Below, in pieces: positions 8,380-20,261 of a DNA stretch of 64,000 nucleotides. How positions within the stretch are numbered: position 1 is the first letter of the stretch; each line of letters starts with the position of its first letter. The stretch comes from Isoetes taiwanensis. Taxonomy: Eukaryota > Streptophyta > Lycopodiopsida > Isoetales > Isoetaceae. The notes under the pieces were generated by a model that saw nothing but the letters and a program-made list of their open reading frames with translations, was not told the DNA's origin and searched no databases. The translations under genes and the position numbers were made by a program. The stretch spans positions 1,520,475-1,584,474 of the forward strand of contig JAJEKV010000125.1 of assembly GCA_021234155.1 (NCBI GenBank). The letters are read 5' to 3'.

Positions 8380-11130
8380 TTGAATCTACCTTAAATCTAT
8401 GTGAATTTGATGTGTTGAGTGAAAAACCAAATGAGTTGAAAAAACTTTGTTAAAGTTCTTAACCGGGACAACCAGTCATCCTAAATTAGAAGGCCCAACT
8501 TCCATTCCGGATTGTAAGGGGCTGCCATGTGTCAACATTAGAATGCACGCCAGGGTAAAATTGCGACCCTGTTTCTATATTGAAATTGATGGTTTATTTC
8601 GCAGTTGAAAGTGGGATTCGACTTGTGAGTATGGATAGAGTTTGGTCATGACTAGAGACTTTGGAGGTTTTAGTCTAGCTTTGAGGACAACAAAGATGAA
8701 GGATTAAGAATCTTCAACATGGTTGTCAAATATAAGATATCGCCTTTGTGGCATTTCAGCCTTGTTTGTGCCGTAGACATGAGGGACTATTAGAAGTGAG
8801 ATTATTAGATGTATTTTAAGAATATATTATAACTTGGATTTAGAATGGGGGTGTTTGGGGATGAGGGGGAAGAGGCATATGGCTCATGTTATCAGCATGG
8901 TTGTTTTGTTTGTGTTCTAATGTTGTACTCAATTAGGCTCTAAAAGAGGTATTTCACTTGTTCTGGAATACCAATTATAGTAAATTATCCAAATCCATGG
9001 CTACAACATATTATAACCATGTTGATGAAGTTCTATCATCAAGTGAGAAAATCCTGATTGAGTCTACAACATCAACATCACTTGGTAAGGCCATCTATGC
9101 TTGAATTTCAAAACAGATTGACAACATTGATTGAGTCAACAAACAAAAGTATCATTACCATTTGCCAAGAGTACAACAACAATGCAAATCATCCTAAAAT
9201 TTCAAAGTTATTATTGAAGACCTAATCATAATAATGTACCCTTCACTAATTGCTGTGGCTTTTCTTTAAATCTAATCTTGTGAAGAAATTGGACTTAGTA
9301 TAGGTTCCAGGCATTGTTTGTGTAATAGATTTATGACAGTTTGCATTGCGCAAAAAGCATTCTTCAACGACTTGAATGTATCAAATTTGAAGATGTGCAT
9401 TTTCCTTAAGTTCTTGTGATGTAAGATAGATTTTGATCTTGTTCCTTGATATGGTATTAACAATGCTCGAACAACTTGCATGTGTTGGCAATCATCTTGT
9501 TAGTTAGCTTTAAATCATCTCTATGATCTCTTCTTCTTTCCATCTCCCATTTAGTTTTTCGACCATGTCCTGAAGTTAACCACATAGCTATTTGGGTAGT
9601 GAAGAAATTTTACTCTGAAAGGTAAAAAGCAAAACAAATACTGGTAGGAGGATTGAGATGTGAATATCTGAAGCCTCCAAATTTATGCTTATCGCAAATG
9701 ATTAAGCACATGATGCATAAAACATAATGTTTGTCTATTATGAAAGGTTAATCCCAAGATGCACAAAATAATGCATTCCTTAGAATACAAAGATAGGTCT
9801 GAACTAATAGACCCAGTTGATTGAATTTCTAAGCAATCCCTTTCTTCTTGGCAGGACTTCCAAGTAATCCTCTCGCCTGCTTCACAAGAGAGAGCCATCT
9901 CCATTTTCAATTAAAAGACTAAGTTCAATATTAGGGCCTATAATGTTATGCTCTTTCATAAAACACATGCTCAACATTGATAGTGGCATTTTTGCTTAGA
10001 ATGGCCACCATATATGGCTGCCAAAAACCAAGGATTCTCTTGACGATGCATTAGGAAATATGTCATGGAAAGATCCAGATTGTGGAGTTAGCACTAGACG
10101 AGCGTCATAAGATTGTCAAGGTTTAAGACTTTTTCATTTCTGAGCCAAAGTCTAGTTTTCTTATATACATCTACTCTTCAATGACTTGCTTTTTAGATAG
10201 GCCCGACATGGAGATAACATCTGCTTTAGTCTCTTTGCATCATGACTTGAACCCCCCTTTGAAATTTTTACTAGCTAGGGTCGAATGATAGCGTAAACAT
10301 CCAAATATGAATTCTACAAATCCAAGATGCCATTTGATTTGATGCAAACAAGTAGAAAATACAAAATATAAAAAGATTTAGCTAGAGTTGGCCTTTGATA
10401 ACACTTTTATATCAGCATGCACTAGTTTATCGTAAGTGTAGCCATGTAAAAACATGTTAAGACGTCCCATAAAAAGTATCATTTAGTGACCAAAAAGGTC
10501 TAAGAAGGTAGCAGCACCAGGTACTAAAGATCTTACGCAATGCCTCAATAAATATCAAGTCGAAGAACTCATCCGTTATTTTTAACCTCTACTAGATTTG
10601 TTCATCACTTTACATTGTATCCTAACGTGTCCTAGACTGATTAAAAAGGAGAAAAGAAAGTACTAGTTTCTGGAGTACCTAGTGTAGGTACTTTGGTAGT
10701 TTCAAAACTGAACACCTGTAACATGTTTTGCCCAACCAAATGGAATAAAAAACTCATTGAAGAAAAGCATCATCCAAACTGCCATTAAAAAATGATGCAG
10801 GGTATAGGTCAAACAAAAGATAGTCTCTTTCATAGCCAGTTTAAATTAAAACAATACATCTTTTCTGTTAACAACATTTCCATTTTGTGGTCTGCTTTAT
10901 TGAAGCCAATTCTGCAGTGAGGAATTTGTTAGTTGCTAAGGAACACTTTCTGCATTTCGTGTATTAATATGTTCAGTTCCCTTCAAAACAATGTGCTATT
11001 TTGTCATTCCTTTCCCATCAATCTTCAGGATTTAAAACAAAATGCGAAAATCTAGGAATTAATTCAATTTCATGTGCTATAATAGAAGAGGACTTTTAGA
11101 TAATTGTTCAAATAGCATGTAGCTGGTTGC
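8380..11130. other. No gene recognised; AT-rich intergenic sequence
   Basis: Scattered frames of 60-80 codons occur on both strands without recognisable domains, conserved motifs or repeat structure. I see no RNA gene or tandem repeat. Confidence 0.5.
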
Positions 11131-11154
11131 AATATTAAAACTAAAATTCCTATC

Positions 11155-12623
11155 ATGTCTACAATATTACGAATAAACGTACACCTCCATGTACCAGACG
11201 ATGGAGCGCAACTTCTGCACCCAATCACCAGACAACTAATATATGCTGATGATGTGGATCTATTAGCTCGCACTCCAATGGACATGCAGCACCTCCTCGA
11301 TGCCCTGAACATGTTTTACCAGGCCATTGACATCCACGTCAACCTGTTCAAGAATAAGGTGGTCCTCATATCATCCTTACGTTATCCAAGGCCTCTCCTC
11401 CTTCAGTTAGCAGGGGCAGAATATGAAAGTGACACCCACCTACAAGTATTTGGGTATGGAATTTCCTTCTACAATGTACTAGGATACTTCTATCCGGTTA
11501 AGAGCTATGACGGATTGGAAGGCAATGTATGCAATGCAAAATAATTGCCACAAAGCGGAGTTGTATGATTGGGCCCATCAATCCCACCGGTTTAATGTCT
11601 TGGTGGAGCCTGTCCTTCTATATGGGGTCGAAGTGGGGCCTAGTAATATCCTTTACTACCTGGAATGAATTGGAGCAGGTGCAGAAAGCCTTCCTGGCAT
11701 GGGCATTGGGAGTGAAGCCCACGGTTCCATATCAAATCCTAATGCAGAAGAGGGGTTTCTTGCCTCTATAGAGACAGCCATCGATCGCCACATCGTCTAC
11801 TTTCAGAAGGTGGTCAATATAGATGATGCTTGCCTCTCCAACTTGGCTTACACCATAGGAATGGGGCCGCAGTGCCTCAAGGCATGCTGAAGGAAAAGGA
11901 GACTTCAACGGCTGGCCAGGTGGAATGTGCAGGAACACAAGTGTATATTGGTGCAACAGAAATAGATCATTATAGCTTGAGGCAGTACCTTTGGCGCTTG
12001 CTTCCTCAACAAGCTTTGGGATGCCAGTGCCTTTGAAGAGGTCAAGACAACACATTATCAACACCATATAAATCTTGCTTTAGAACAGGGCCCACAATGC
12101 TACCTACATATCCATGAAGAAGCGCAGACAAATTGCCTCGATTCGCACAAGTGCATACCGTCTCTGAACTGAGACAGGCAGATGGATTGGGGAGCCACGC
12201 AACGACATGGTTTGTCAGTGCTGTCAGGGGGAGCTGTTGAAGATGAGTGCCATACTCTGTAGATCTGTCCAGTATATGAACAAATCCAGACACGTTACGC
12301 TGAGTTGGTCAGGCCCGACTAGCCATTGCATGTGCTATTGAACATGACTTCGGTACGGATGTTGGATCATACCTTCAAGAGGTCATAGATATGCAGGCTC
12401 AGATATAACCTTAGACACACCCCTGACATGTACATATGTTTCATGATGCATACTTGTACACTTGTACAATTTGTAAGCATCCTTATTACTGCCATGGTTT
12501 TTCCCTCAAAAACCCTTCGCGCGAGGGTTTTTTAATCTGAACATTAATAAGCCTACTGCGCTTCTTTATTGGATCCCATGGCTGATTGGTCTCCATAGAC
12601 AATTTTATCAATTCAATTCAATT
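11155..12623 (+). mobile_element. Second-lineage LINE, 5'-truncated (RT to 3' tail)
   Basis: Starts inside reverse transcriptase: LIYADDVDLLARTPMDMQHL at about 11.24 kb carries the catalytic YADD box, followed by the thumb region. From 11.53 kb, MHAMQNNCHKAELYDWAHQS and NELEQVQKAFLAWALGVKP give the C-terminal domain, then ETAIDRHIVYFQKVVNIDD. Near 12.21 kb is CQCC followed by EDECHTL and ICPVYEQIQTRYAEL, a zf-RVT-like zinc cluster with one stop inside. The 3' region (12.49-12.6 kb) shares its sequence with two other copies in this window and ends in CAATT repeats, not poly(A). At least three frameshifts; dead. Confidence 0.8.
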
Positions 12624-12639
12624 TGTTACTTATGAAGCC

Positions 12640-13330
12640 ATTTGGGAACTGCCTCATAAAGAGTAAGAAGTGGAATTCAGTTGTATGACCCATTGGGAAA
12701 TGTAAGGGAACTCATCTCTACATAGATGTCAAAACTAAAACTAATACATTAATACTATTCAACGAGGAAGGCATTCACATTAAATATAAGACTCATCTTC
12801 AATTTCACAAAGTTAAATATCATTAATAGGCTTGCACCAATCGAACTTCTAGAAGGATCTTGCAAAGGGTTAATCTATAGGAAAAGAAAATCATGTAAAC
12901 TAAAAGCCGCAAAAGAGAAGAAAAGATATCTCATATAGAAGTCTTATACTTGGGGACGTCAATTTCTAACAAGGAGATACGCCACAGCAGAAACTCTTTT
13001 GTATACATGTTATCTAGGGTTTAAAAAAATCCCTTTTCGCATGGATATTGCACTAGATTGTCCCCAAAAGATCTCCCTTCCCGTACATATTTGTACACTG
13101 GTAGAAAAAAATCACATACCATCCACTCACATGTTATATACACTATACACTATGGGAACCCCTTGTAGGGGCTTGTTGAAATAAAAGCATATGTTTGGGG
13201 GAACAAGGAAGATGAAGGCTTCTTCATTTTCCAGTCGTTATCAAGGAAAAAATAACCACCTAAAAATCAACAAATATCCGAATATTCGAACCCCAGCAGA
13301 CACAATAATACGAGTTCTGATAGGGAGTGT
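12640..13330. other. No gene recognised; upstream flank of the PPR gene
   Basis: AT-rich with no supported coding frame. The PPR open frame is closed upstream by a TAA at 13330-13332. I cannot identify a promoter element with confidence. Confidence 0.45.
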
Positions 13331-13416
13331 AACCTAAGTATATTTTCCTGGAGAGCCCCATCTTATTGTTTGTAATTTCGCACTGCTGGAACAATGCACG
13401 ATTATTGCTGCACATT

Positions 13417-15267
13417 ATGCTGCAAAGGGGTAGTTCAACTTCAATATGCAGAAACAGTGCTTACCACCTGTTGCAGGAGTGTACCCGGAGAAAGGACCAT
13501 GAATTTGGGAGGCATGTGCAGCTCCTTATGGTCCAAAATGGACTCGATTCTGTCACTGTTTTGGGTGACTATCTCATTCGTTTGTTTTCCTCTTGTGGGA
13601 GTTTATTTGAAGTAAATCAGGCATTTATTAAAGTTTTACATCCAAATGTTTATACATGGAGTTCAGTTATTTTGGCTCATGCAGAAATTGGTCAATGTGA
13701 GAACGCCATTGAGTTGTATACGAGAATGCAAGTATCAGGTGTTGCAAGTGATAGGTTTTCTTACCTTGCCATTGTAAAAGCATGCACTGTAACATCTGAC
13801 CTTAGCTTAGGAAGAAATGTTCACCTTCATATTATTGAGAGTCATCAGGAACTTGATAATATTTTGGGAAATACTTTAGTTCATATGTATGCTAAGTGCG
13901 GTAGCATAGAGGAGGCATGCCTGCTATTTGAAATGCTTCCCCATAGAGACATAGTATCTTGGAGTGCAATCATTGCAGGATGTGTCCATCATGATAATAG
14001 TCTTCTTGCGCTAGATTACATGCGGATGATGCAAGACAAAGGCATTAATCCAGACAAATTCATGTATTCTAGCATCTTAAAAGCCTGTGCAAGTATCAGA
14101 TCCTTGGGGGAGGGTAGGCTCATTCATAACCAGATCTTGAAAGATGGTTTTGAGTGGGATATTATTTTGGGGAGTACTCTAATGGATATGTATGCCAAAT
14201 GTGGCAGCTTTGATGAGGCACACAAAGTATCCTGTAAACTGCCAAGGCAAGATGTGATTTCTTGGGGAACCATCATCAATGGATATGCTGAGCAGGGAAA
14301 AGGCTCGCTTGCATTAGAGTGCTACAAGACAATGCAAGCAGATGAAATAACTCCTGATAAAATGACGATTTCGAGTGTTCTAAGGGCATGTGGCAGCATA
14401 GGAGCAATAGCTCAAGGGAGGAACATCCATGACCAAATTTGCAAATATGGACTAACATGGGATGGCATTGTGGGAAACACACTTGTTGACATGTATATCA
14501 AGTGTGGTAGTTTGGAGGAGTCATGTATAGTCTTCAACAAAATACAAAATCGAGATGTGGTAACTTGGAATGCATTAATTGCAGGATACAGTCAGAATGC
14601 AGAGGGGGGGCTCGCTATTGATTGCTTTGAAAACATGCAGAGAGAGGGGATTAAGGCAAATAGAATTACATTTTTGAGTACTTTGAAATCATGTGGTAGC
14701 ATGGGAACTATACAACAAGGAAGGATCATCCATGATGAAATACTAGTTCAAGGGTTGGAATGTGATGTGGAGATTGGAAACACGCTTGTCGATATGTATG
14801 CAAAATGTGGCAGTTTGGAGGAGGCTCTTCAGACCTTTTATAGTCTACCAAACAGAGATGTGGTTACCTGGAGTGTACTGATTGCAGGATATTCCCAGCA
14901 TGGTGAAGCATGCCTTGTAATAGAGTTTTTCCAAAAAATGTACATGGAGAACATAAAACCTAACAGAGTGACATTTCTTTCTGTCCTTGCTGCCTTCAGT
15001 CATGCAGGATTATTAGATAAAGGGTACTGGTATTTTGGACATATGAAAGAACACGAGATAGTGCCTGATATGGACCACTACACTTGCATGATCGATGTGT
15101 TGGGACGCGCAGGTTGTGTTGATGAAGCAGAGGATTTATTGAGAACCAGTGGTCAAGAGAATGTTTCAGCTTGGAGATCTCTGCTTAGTGCCTGTGAAAT
15201 ATATGGCAATTTGGAGCTTGGGAGACACTGTTTTGTAGAAATATCCAACTTAGGATGTACTTTATGA
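13417..15267 (+). CDS. PLS-class pentatricopeptide-repeat protein with truncated E domain
   Basis: A 616-residue, single-exon protein and the only convincing intact gene here. PPR proteins bind organelle RNA one base per repeat; PLS-class members mostly specify RNA-editing sites in mitochondria or plastids. The first in-frame ATG is at 13417; the open frame extends 84 nt upstream without another ATG. P1 repeats of the form DVVTWNALIAGYSQ start near residues 77, 178, 279, 380 and 481, so PLS triplets recur every 101 residues. DMYAKCGSLEEA motifs lie near 156, 257, 358 and 459. The N-terminus (Arg/Ser-rich, no acidic residue in the first 20) could be an organelle presequence. The protein ends soon after WRSLLSACEIYGNLELGR, the start of the E1 motif; E2, E+ and DYW are absent, so editing would need a partner in trans. 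It may also be a slightly decayed copy. Confidence 0.85.
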   Translation: MLQRGSSTSICRNSAYHLLQECTRRKDHEFGRHVQLLMVQNGLDSVTVLGDYLIRLFSSCGSLFEVNQAFIKVLHPNVYTWSSVILAHAEIGQCENAIELYTRMQVSGVASDRFSYLAIVKACTVTSDLSLGRNVHLHIIESHQELDNILGNTLVHMYAKCGSIEEACLLFEMLPHRDIVSWSAIIAGCVHHDNSLLALDYMRMMQDKGINPDKFMYSSILKACASIRSLGEGRLIHNQILKDGFEWDIILGSTLMDMYAKCGSFDEAHKVSCKLPRQDVISWGTIINGYAEQGKGSLALECYKTMQADEITPDKMTISSVLRACGSIGAIAQGRNIHDQICKYGLTWDGIVGNTLVDMYIKCGSLEESCIVFNKIQNRDVVTWNALIAGYSQNAEGGLAIDCFENMQREGIKANRITFLSTLKSCGSMGTIQQGRIIHDEILVQGLECDVEIGNTLVDMYAKCGSLEEALQTFYSLPNRDVVTWSVLIAGYSQHGEACLVIEFFQKMYMENIKPNRVTFLSVLAAFSHAGLLDKGYWYFGHMKEHEIVPDMDHYTCMIDVLGRAGCVDEAEDLLRTSGQENVSAWRSLLSACEIYGNLELGRHCFVEISNLGCTL

Positions 15268-16390
15268 TTAACCAACATTCTTTGCCGCTGCAAGTTTGTT
15301 CCGGCCCTGCTAGTGCTAGAACTTGGTCCTTGGAACTGATAAAAGATGAAACAAAAGAGAACCAAAATTTAGATCATTGCACGTTTCAGCTCTCAGGTAA
15401 GGATTGCCGAAAACTAAAAAGCGAATTAAGCAAAGCAAAGATAATGGGAAAATGGTCAAATATCAACCAAAGGAGGCTCTATTTAACCTGCATTCATGCA
15501 ATATGAAAAATGTTATTGTGAAGTGCTAATGGGTCTTTGTTTACCATTGGATCCCGGAACAAAAGTGAGAATATGTCAAATGAAGGGCGAGGGATTTTAC
15601 ACCTCACACCCACGTATAAACGCGCCCCAATTGCCATAAGTACGTATGGGAATACACAATGCATGAAAATGAATACTATGTAAGGTGCCCACATTTTCCA
15701 ATTGTATTTGCCTCTATCTCTCAAATGCTCACACAACAGCAAACATGTTTCACACTTATACAACAACAAGCACGTCGCAATTTAGGGGCCGTGAGCCTGC
15801 CCAATCTAATAAATCAGAGAATGTTAGATGAAGAAATTAATGGAGCTCGCAGAGACACATGCAAGGTCCATATATCACAATGCCAACAGCAGGTAATTGC
15901 TACTACAAATAACGATGCACTTATATTACAATCCATATCACAAAACTGAAATACAACTGAGGGGCTGCATCTTTATGGCCTTTGTCACAGGTACCATATA
16001 GCAAGCAGAGGACAACAATGGCCATGATGAAATAGCATCACATCAGTATCACAACATGGAAAGCGGGTCGCATTTTTCATCTGAAAATGAAGCACAGGCT
16101 GCCATGTGGCATATCCCTACAATCCGAAATGGAAAGTGGGAAGTCTATTTCGTGCGTATAAAAATTGACAGGTTGTAACTGGTTGCCAAAAATAAAGCAC
16201 AAGTTTATTTACACAGAAGTAAAATATGTAGCATTATAACAGGGGTTTTTTTTTGTGTTTTTGTACTGTTTTCTCTAAGGTTTTCATATGATTTGGTGGC
16301 CGTATTCATCTAGGTGTACTAAATAGTATTTCTAGAGTGCACCCTTTTGTTAGCCGTTGATTTTAGAAAAGAGGGCAAATCCTGTGGTGA
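15268..16390. other. No gene recognised; downstream flank of the PPR gene
   Basis: Immediately after the PPR stop, other frames contain DVLYD and FFAAASL, faintly like the continuation of an E domain (YVLL.N.YAAAG). A frameshift may therefore have cut the gene. Beyond that I see no DYW-like block, no repeat and no RNA gene. Confidence 0.4.
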
Positions 16391-18170
16391 AGGCTTTTGT
16401 GTGGATTAGGGTTTGGTCTGCTTTTTTTTAGGGTTGCTAGGTGGAAGAGATTTTCTATATGCCATAATCGAGGCTTGCTCTTGAAATCGAAAGAGATGAG
16501 ATTGGGTAAGGCTAGCATTAGGAAAATGCCATGGGGAGTTTCCGTTACTCCTCTTGCGACTTTGGGCCGAAGGGGTAATCCAACTCTTCAAGGTAAAGGT
16601 GGGCACCTTCTTCCCCGCCTGAGAGTCTTTGGGCTTACATTAATGGTCTTTATGACTTCGATCGATGGGCATGGACTTGTGTTCTTTGTGGGATTCCGTC
16701 AATACCTTCTCCCATTATAGAAGCAAAGACGTTATGATTCCCCAATAAAAGTTCTTGAAGCTGCCGTCTTCTTTTGTGGATCTCGAATTTCGGGTGGAAT
16801 GCCTTTCGGGTAGCGTGATCTTATGTTCACCGGACTTTTATCTCATCCCCTTGATTGCGAACATGCACAAGATAATGCCGATGAATTCTACGCAAGGCAC
16901 GCGGTATGTTGTTTGCCGTTGATTTCTCGGTACAATTAGCGGCCGGATTATGCTCTTTGATTCCTAAGTAGGTTTTAGACCAAAGTTTCACTCATCGGTT
17001 ATAAATCAAAACTTCACGCCCTAGCTTCTGGCCGACCCGATACAATCGGATTTAGTTTCATGATGCTAGATATGTGACATCTACAGATTTGTATTCTTTG
17101 CATAATAAAGGCAAGCAAAAATCTTAAGTACATTTGTTATGCGATTGTAAGGTAAAGGCGATAGAGCGTAAGAAACAAAAAGTAGATGTAGATCGTGGCA
17201 CTTTCCGTGCCAGGGCTTCAATTGGCTTATGAACAAGATGCAACTAGTGTACTAAAATTTGTGAACTCGATGCAAGTAAGAAAGCTAATGAGCTACTTAT
17301 TCATTTCAAGGTCCGCCGCAAGTATAGACAAGCACCTTGCAAGGGTGAAAAAACATGTCTTCTTATGCTGGTCCTCTCTAAACTTGCTCTACAAATGTGT
17401 TGGCATATCTCTATGTCTTATTGTAGCTGGAATTCTGTGAATCCTGGCTGTCATAGCAGGGATTTTTTGCATTTACTTTCTTAAGCTTTATTGTAGCTTT
17501 ATTGTAGCACAATGCAAGATGGATTTGGCTTTCAAGATGACTCAATATGCCGGTCTGATCATTCTCCAACCATGTTACGTCACCACATTATTTCTTCTTG
17601 CCAAATCTATTCATAATGATAACTTTGGTTCATCTGTGTTAGATCTTGCAGAAGCAGATTGAAGAGGTCAAGAAGCACCAATAACAACCGGCAGGTATCC
17701 GGCAAGCAAGTTAGAACTTATTGGTACATCACAAGGGTTTTGGTTTACTCCATCATTCAGGATATTTTATGTCAAAGTTCCAGAGAATATTGTGGCCAAT
17801 ACATTCCAATTGCTCTTTTTTGTACTTGTCCAATTGTTTTTTTTTGTACCGTTTTGGCTTAACCGCCAAATTAATGGTTTCTTGTGGAGTTGCAATGGCC
17901 TATACTAGCAAAGATTGTTGTTTGTGTGATTTCTTTCTAAATCCCAAATTGTTGAAGAGACTAGCAACAACATATTTCCGAATCAGTATCATACTACTTC
18001 AATTCCTTATTTCTATTGCTCTGTTCATAGGATTGGTTGTTCTTACATTCTACACCTTTCAATTTTCTTCAATTTTCTTCGGACATGCTTTTCCTCGCGC
18101 ATTTGTTGCCATAATATTTTTACGTGGCATTTGCTCATTTGATTTTTAGTAATTAATATTTAGGCCCATA
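16391..18170. other. No gene recognised; unassigned short frames
   Basis: Plus-strand frames at 16397-16720, 17195-17440 and 17721-18149 are open for 80-140 codons. The last two are rich in hydrophobic stretches (for example CVGISLCLIVAGIL), but T-rich DNA gives this by chance and I recognise no family. Treat them as unsupported. Confidence 0.35.
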
Positions 18171-18615
18171 ACATTTACTTATGTTTATATTAGTTAGGGC
18201 CCAAGGGCCCAAATTTTTTTAATATAACAATCAACACACAACTACCCTTAATATTATTAACACAAACCATTGCATTTAACACATTTTAATTAAAATCCCC
18301 TTAAACCCCTTTGGTTTGGGTGCATATTCACACGGGGGTTACGAGGGGCAAATGAGAGCTCCAAAAATATATTTACAATACATGTACAAAATTAACACCA
18401 TTAAGTACATTCTCTCAAACCTTATAGTATTTTGCAAACCTTAATATACAGTATACAAAAACTTGTACATGCATACCCCACAAACGAGGATCGCTATGTA
18501 CGGTCCAGATCTTGGAATAAATGGCACAAAATGGTTCATAGGGAAGGGCCACAAAATGGTCGATGTTCCCGAATAAAGCGGCGTTGCATTTCCTGATAAT
18601 ATACAAACAAAACAA

Positions 18616-18890
18616 CAAAGATATAGGATACAACAAAACAGAGGATATAAAAGAAATGAAGATGATCCGGCAAGATATATGATAAAAATATAGAGGATAT
18701 AAAGAAATGATGATGATTCGGCAACATATAGTATAAGAAAAACAGAGGATATTAAAGAAATGAAGATGATTCATTAAGATATATGATAAAAAAGAACAGA
18801 GGATATAAAAGAGATGATGATGATTCAGCAAGATATAGGATAAGAAAACAGAGGATATAAAAGAAATGAAGATGATCCAACAAAATGGGT
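18616..18890. repeat. 52-bp minisatellite, five copies
   Basis: Units containing GAGGATATAAAAGAAATGAA then GATGATTC(A/G)GCAAGATAT start at 18641, 18693, 18745, 18799 and 18851, giving periods of 52, 52, 54 and 52 bp. Copies differ at several positions. The minus-strand frame through it is open and yields a repeating HH(L/F)FYIL-like peptide, most likely a by-product. Confidence 0.85.
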
Positions 18891-19004
18891 GGTCGGCAGA
18901 AGATTTTTATCAGCTGGAACTCTCATCATAGCCAAGCTAATCATCAGCACCAAAGAAGAAACATTACTCTGACAGCATAAAACATCACAATACCTTGCTT
19001 TTCC

Positions 19005-19067
19005 ATGTTGTGCTGGCATGCCAACATACATCAGTATGTTGTGCTGGCATGCCAACATACATCAGTA
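19005..19067. repeat. 31-bp tandem duplication containing a palindrome
   Basis: A unit including GTGCTGGCATGCCAACATAC is present twice with a period of 31 bp (19007 and 19038). Each copy holds the 10-bp palindrome TGGCATGCCA flanked by TGTTG/CAACA, so each can form a hairpin. Confidence 0.85.
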
Positions 19068-19135
19068 TGTCAGAATGCAAAAAGAATATAAGGTGCACAT
19101 CATGCTCAAAGATCCTCCACAAATACGGAACAAGG

Positions 19136-19543
19136 TTACAGCTGTACACCTCCAGTCCTCGGCCCTTCATCAACCACGTCTCTAGCCATAATGTGGCAAT
19201 TGGCGCCAGTGCTCCACAACCAGCGTACTTCTCCAACAGCTTCATTGAAACCACGAGAAAAGATTTGCTCCGTCTGTACCATCCCTAGGACAGAGAAAAG
19301 AGACTTCGAAAGAAAGTGTGCCACCATCAAACAATCAAAAAGCAAAGCCGACGAGCCACATGCCACATAACTAGAATCAAATATATATTCCTTCTTGAAT
19401 ATGCACAAAAACCTCTTCACATGCGATGCAGAAAGAATGCAAAAATCAGACATGTGCATTCCTATCTCAGGCTTCCTGCCACGAATCACCTGGTGATCCC
19501 TTCCAGAACAACAAAACAAGAACTGCCACGAATCACCTGGCAA
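19136..19543 (-). other. Open frame of 136 codons, family not recognised
   Basis: The minus-strand frame is open over 400 bp and ends with GFNEAVGEVRWLWSTGANCH then a polar tail. No domain is recognisable, and part of it overlaps the 47-bp tandem duplication. It may be a transposon relic or chance. Confidence 0.15.
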
Positions 19544-19569
19544 TCCCTTCCAGAATAACAGAACAAGGA
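19476..19569. repeat. 47-bp tandem duplication
   Basis: CTGCCACGAATCACCTGG followed by ATCCCTTCCAGAA occurs at 19476 and again at 19523, with a few substitutions (TG to CA, C to T). Confidence 0.8.
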
Positions 19570-20058
19570 AGCCCAGTCCCTCGTAAGAGAAAAGGAAGCT
19601 CGAAGAGCAACAGGGCAGCTCGCTTTTTGCACAAAGGAAATCATCTTCTACTCAGCTCCACCTGTCCGGCCGCCAAAATGGGGCTGCTTTTAGCAACCCC
19701 CATGAAGGCATAACCTGCCTTCTGTGACCATGCACAACGGCCACAAAATTCCCAGCCGCCGCGGACCTTTGGAGAAAAAAACAATGGCCTCCCCCTCTTT
19801 CTTCCCAATCTATGCCAAAATCTAGGAAAGGAGACATTTTGGGGACGTAATGTGACAACTTCTTGAATAATAATGCTAATGTAAATTACATTCAAATATA
19901 ATAGGAGACAAATTGTTTATGAGCTTTCTATAGATGTTCTAATAGAAGTGCCATTTTCTGCCAAAAGTATAGTTTATTGTATATGTATCTTCTCAATAGA
20001 AACAATCCGTTGTTTCAAATTACTTCAAAGCTATTTCAAAATACTTCAAAATACAACA

Positions 20059-20261
20059 TCTTCTTCTTCTTCTTCTTCTTCTTCTTCTTCTTCTTCTTCT
20101 TCTTCTTCTTCTTCTTCTTCTTCTTCTTCTTCTTCTTCTTCTTCTTCTTCTTCTTCTTCTTCTTCTTCTTCTTCTTCTTCTTCTTCTTCTTCTTCTTCTT
20201 CTTCTTCTTCTTCTTCTTCTTCTTCTTCTTCTTCTTCTTCTTCTTCTTCTTCTTCTTCTTT
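20059..20261. repeat. (TTC)n microsatellite, about 67 units
   Basis: An uninterrupted run of about 203 bp, the longest pure tract in the window. On the minus strand it is (GAA)n. Frames through it translate as poly-Ser, poly-Phe or poly-Lys and are artefacts. Confidence 0.97.

Noticed and set aside
13276-13300. Possible tRNA B-box (GGGGTTCGAAT on the minus strand)
   Set aside because: No matching A-box or cloverleaf within 100 bp.
13366-13416. Upstream extension of the PPR protein
   Set aside because: The frame is open upstream but that start would be a TTG; the first ATG is at 13417 and is the sensible plant start.
18415-18831. 139-codon minus-strand frame
   Set aside because: Mostly the translation of a 52-bp minisatellite.
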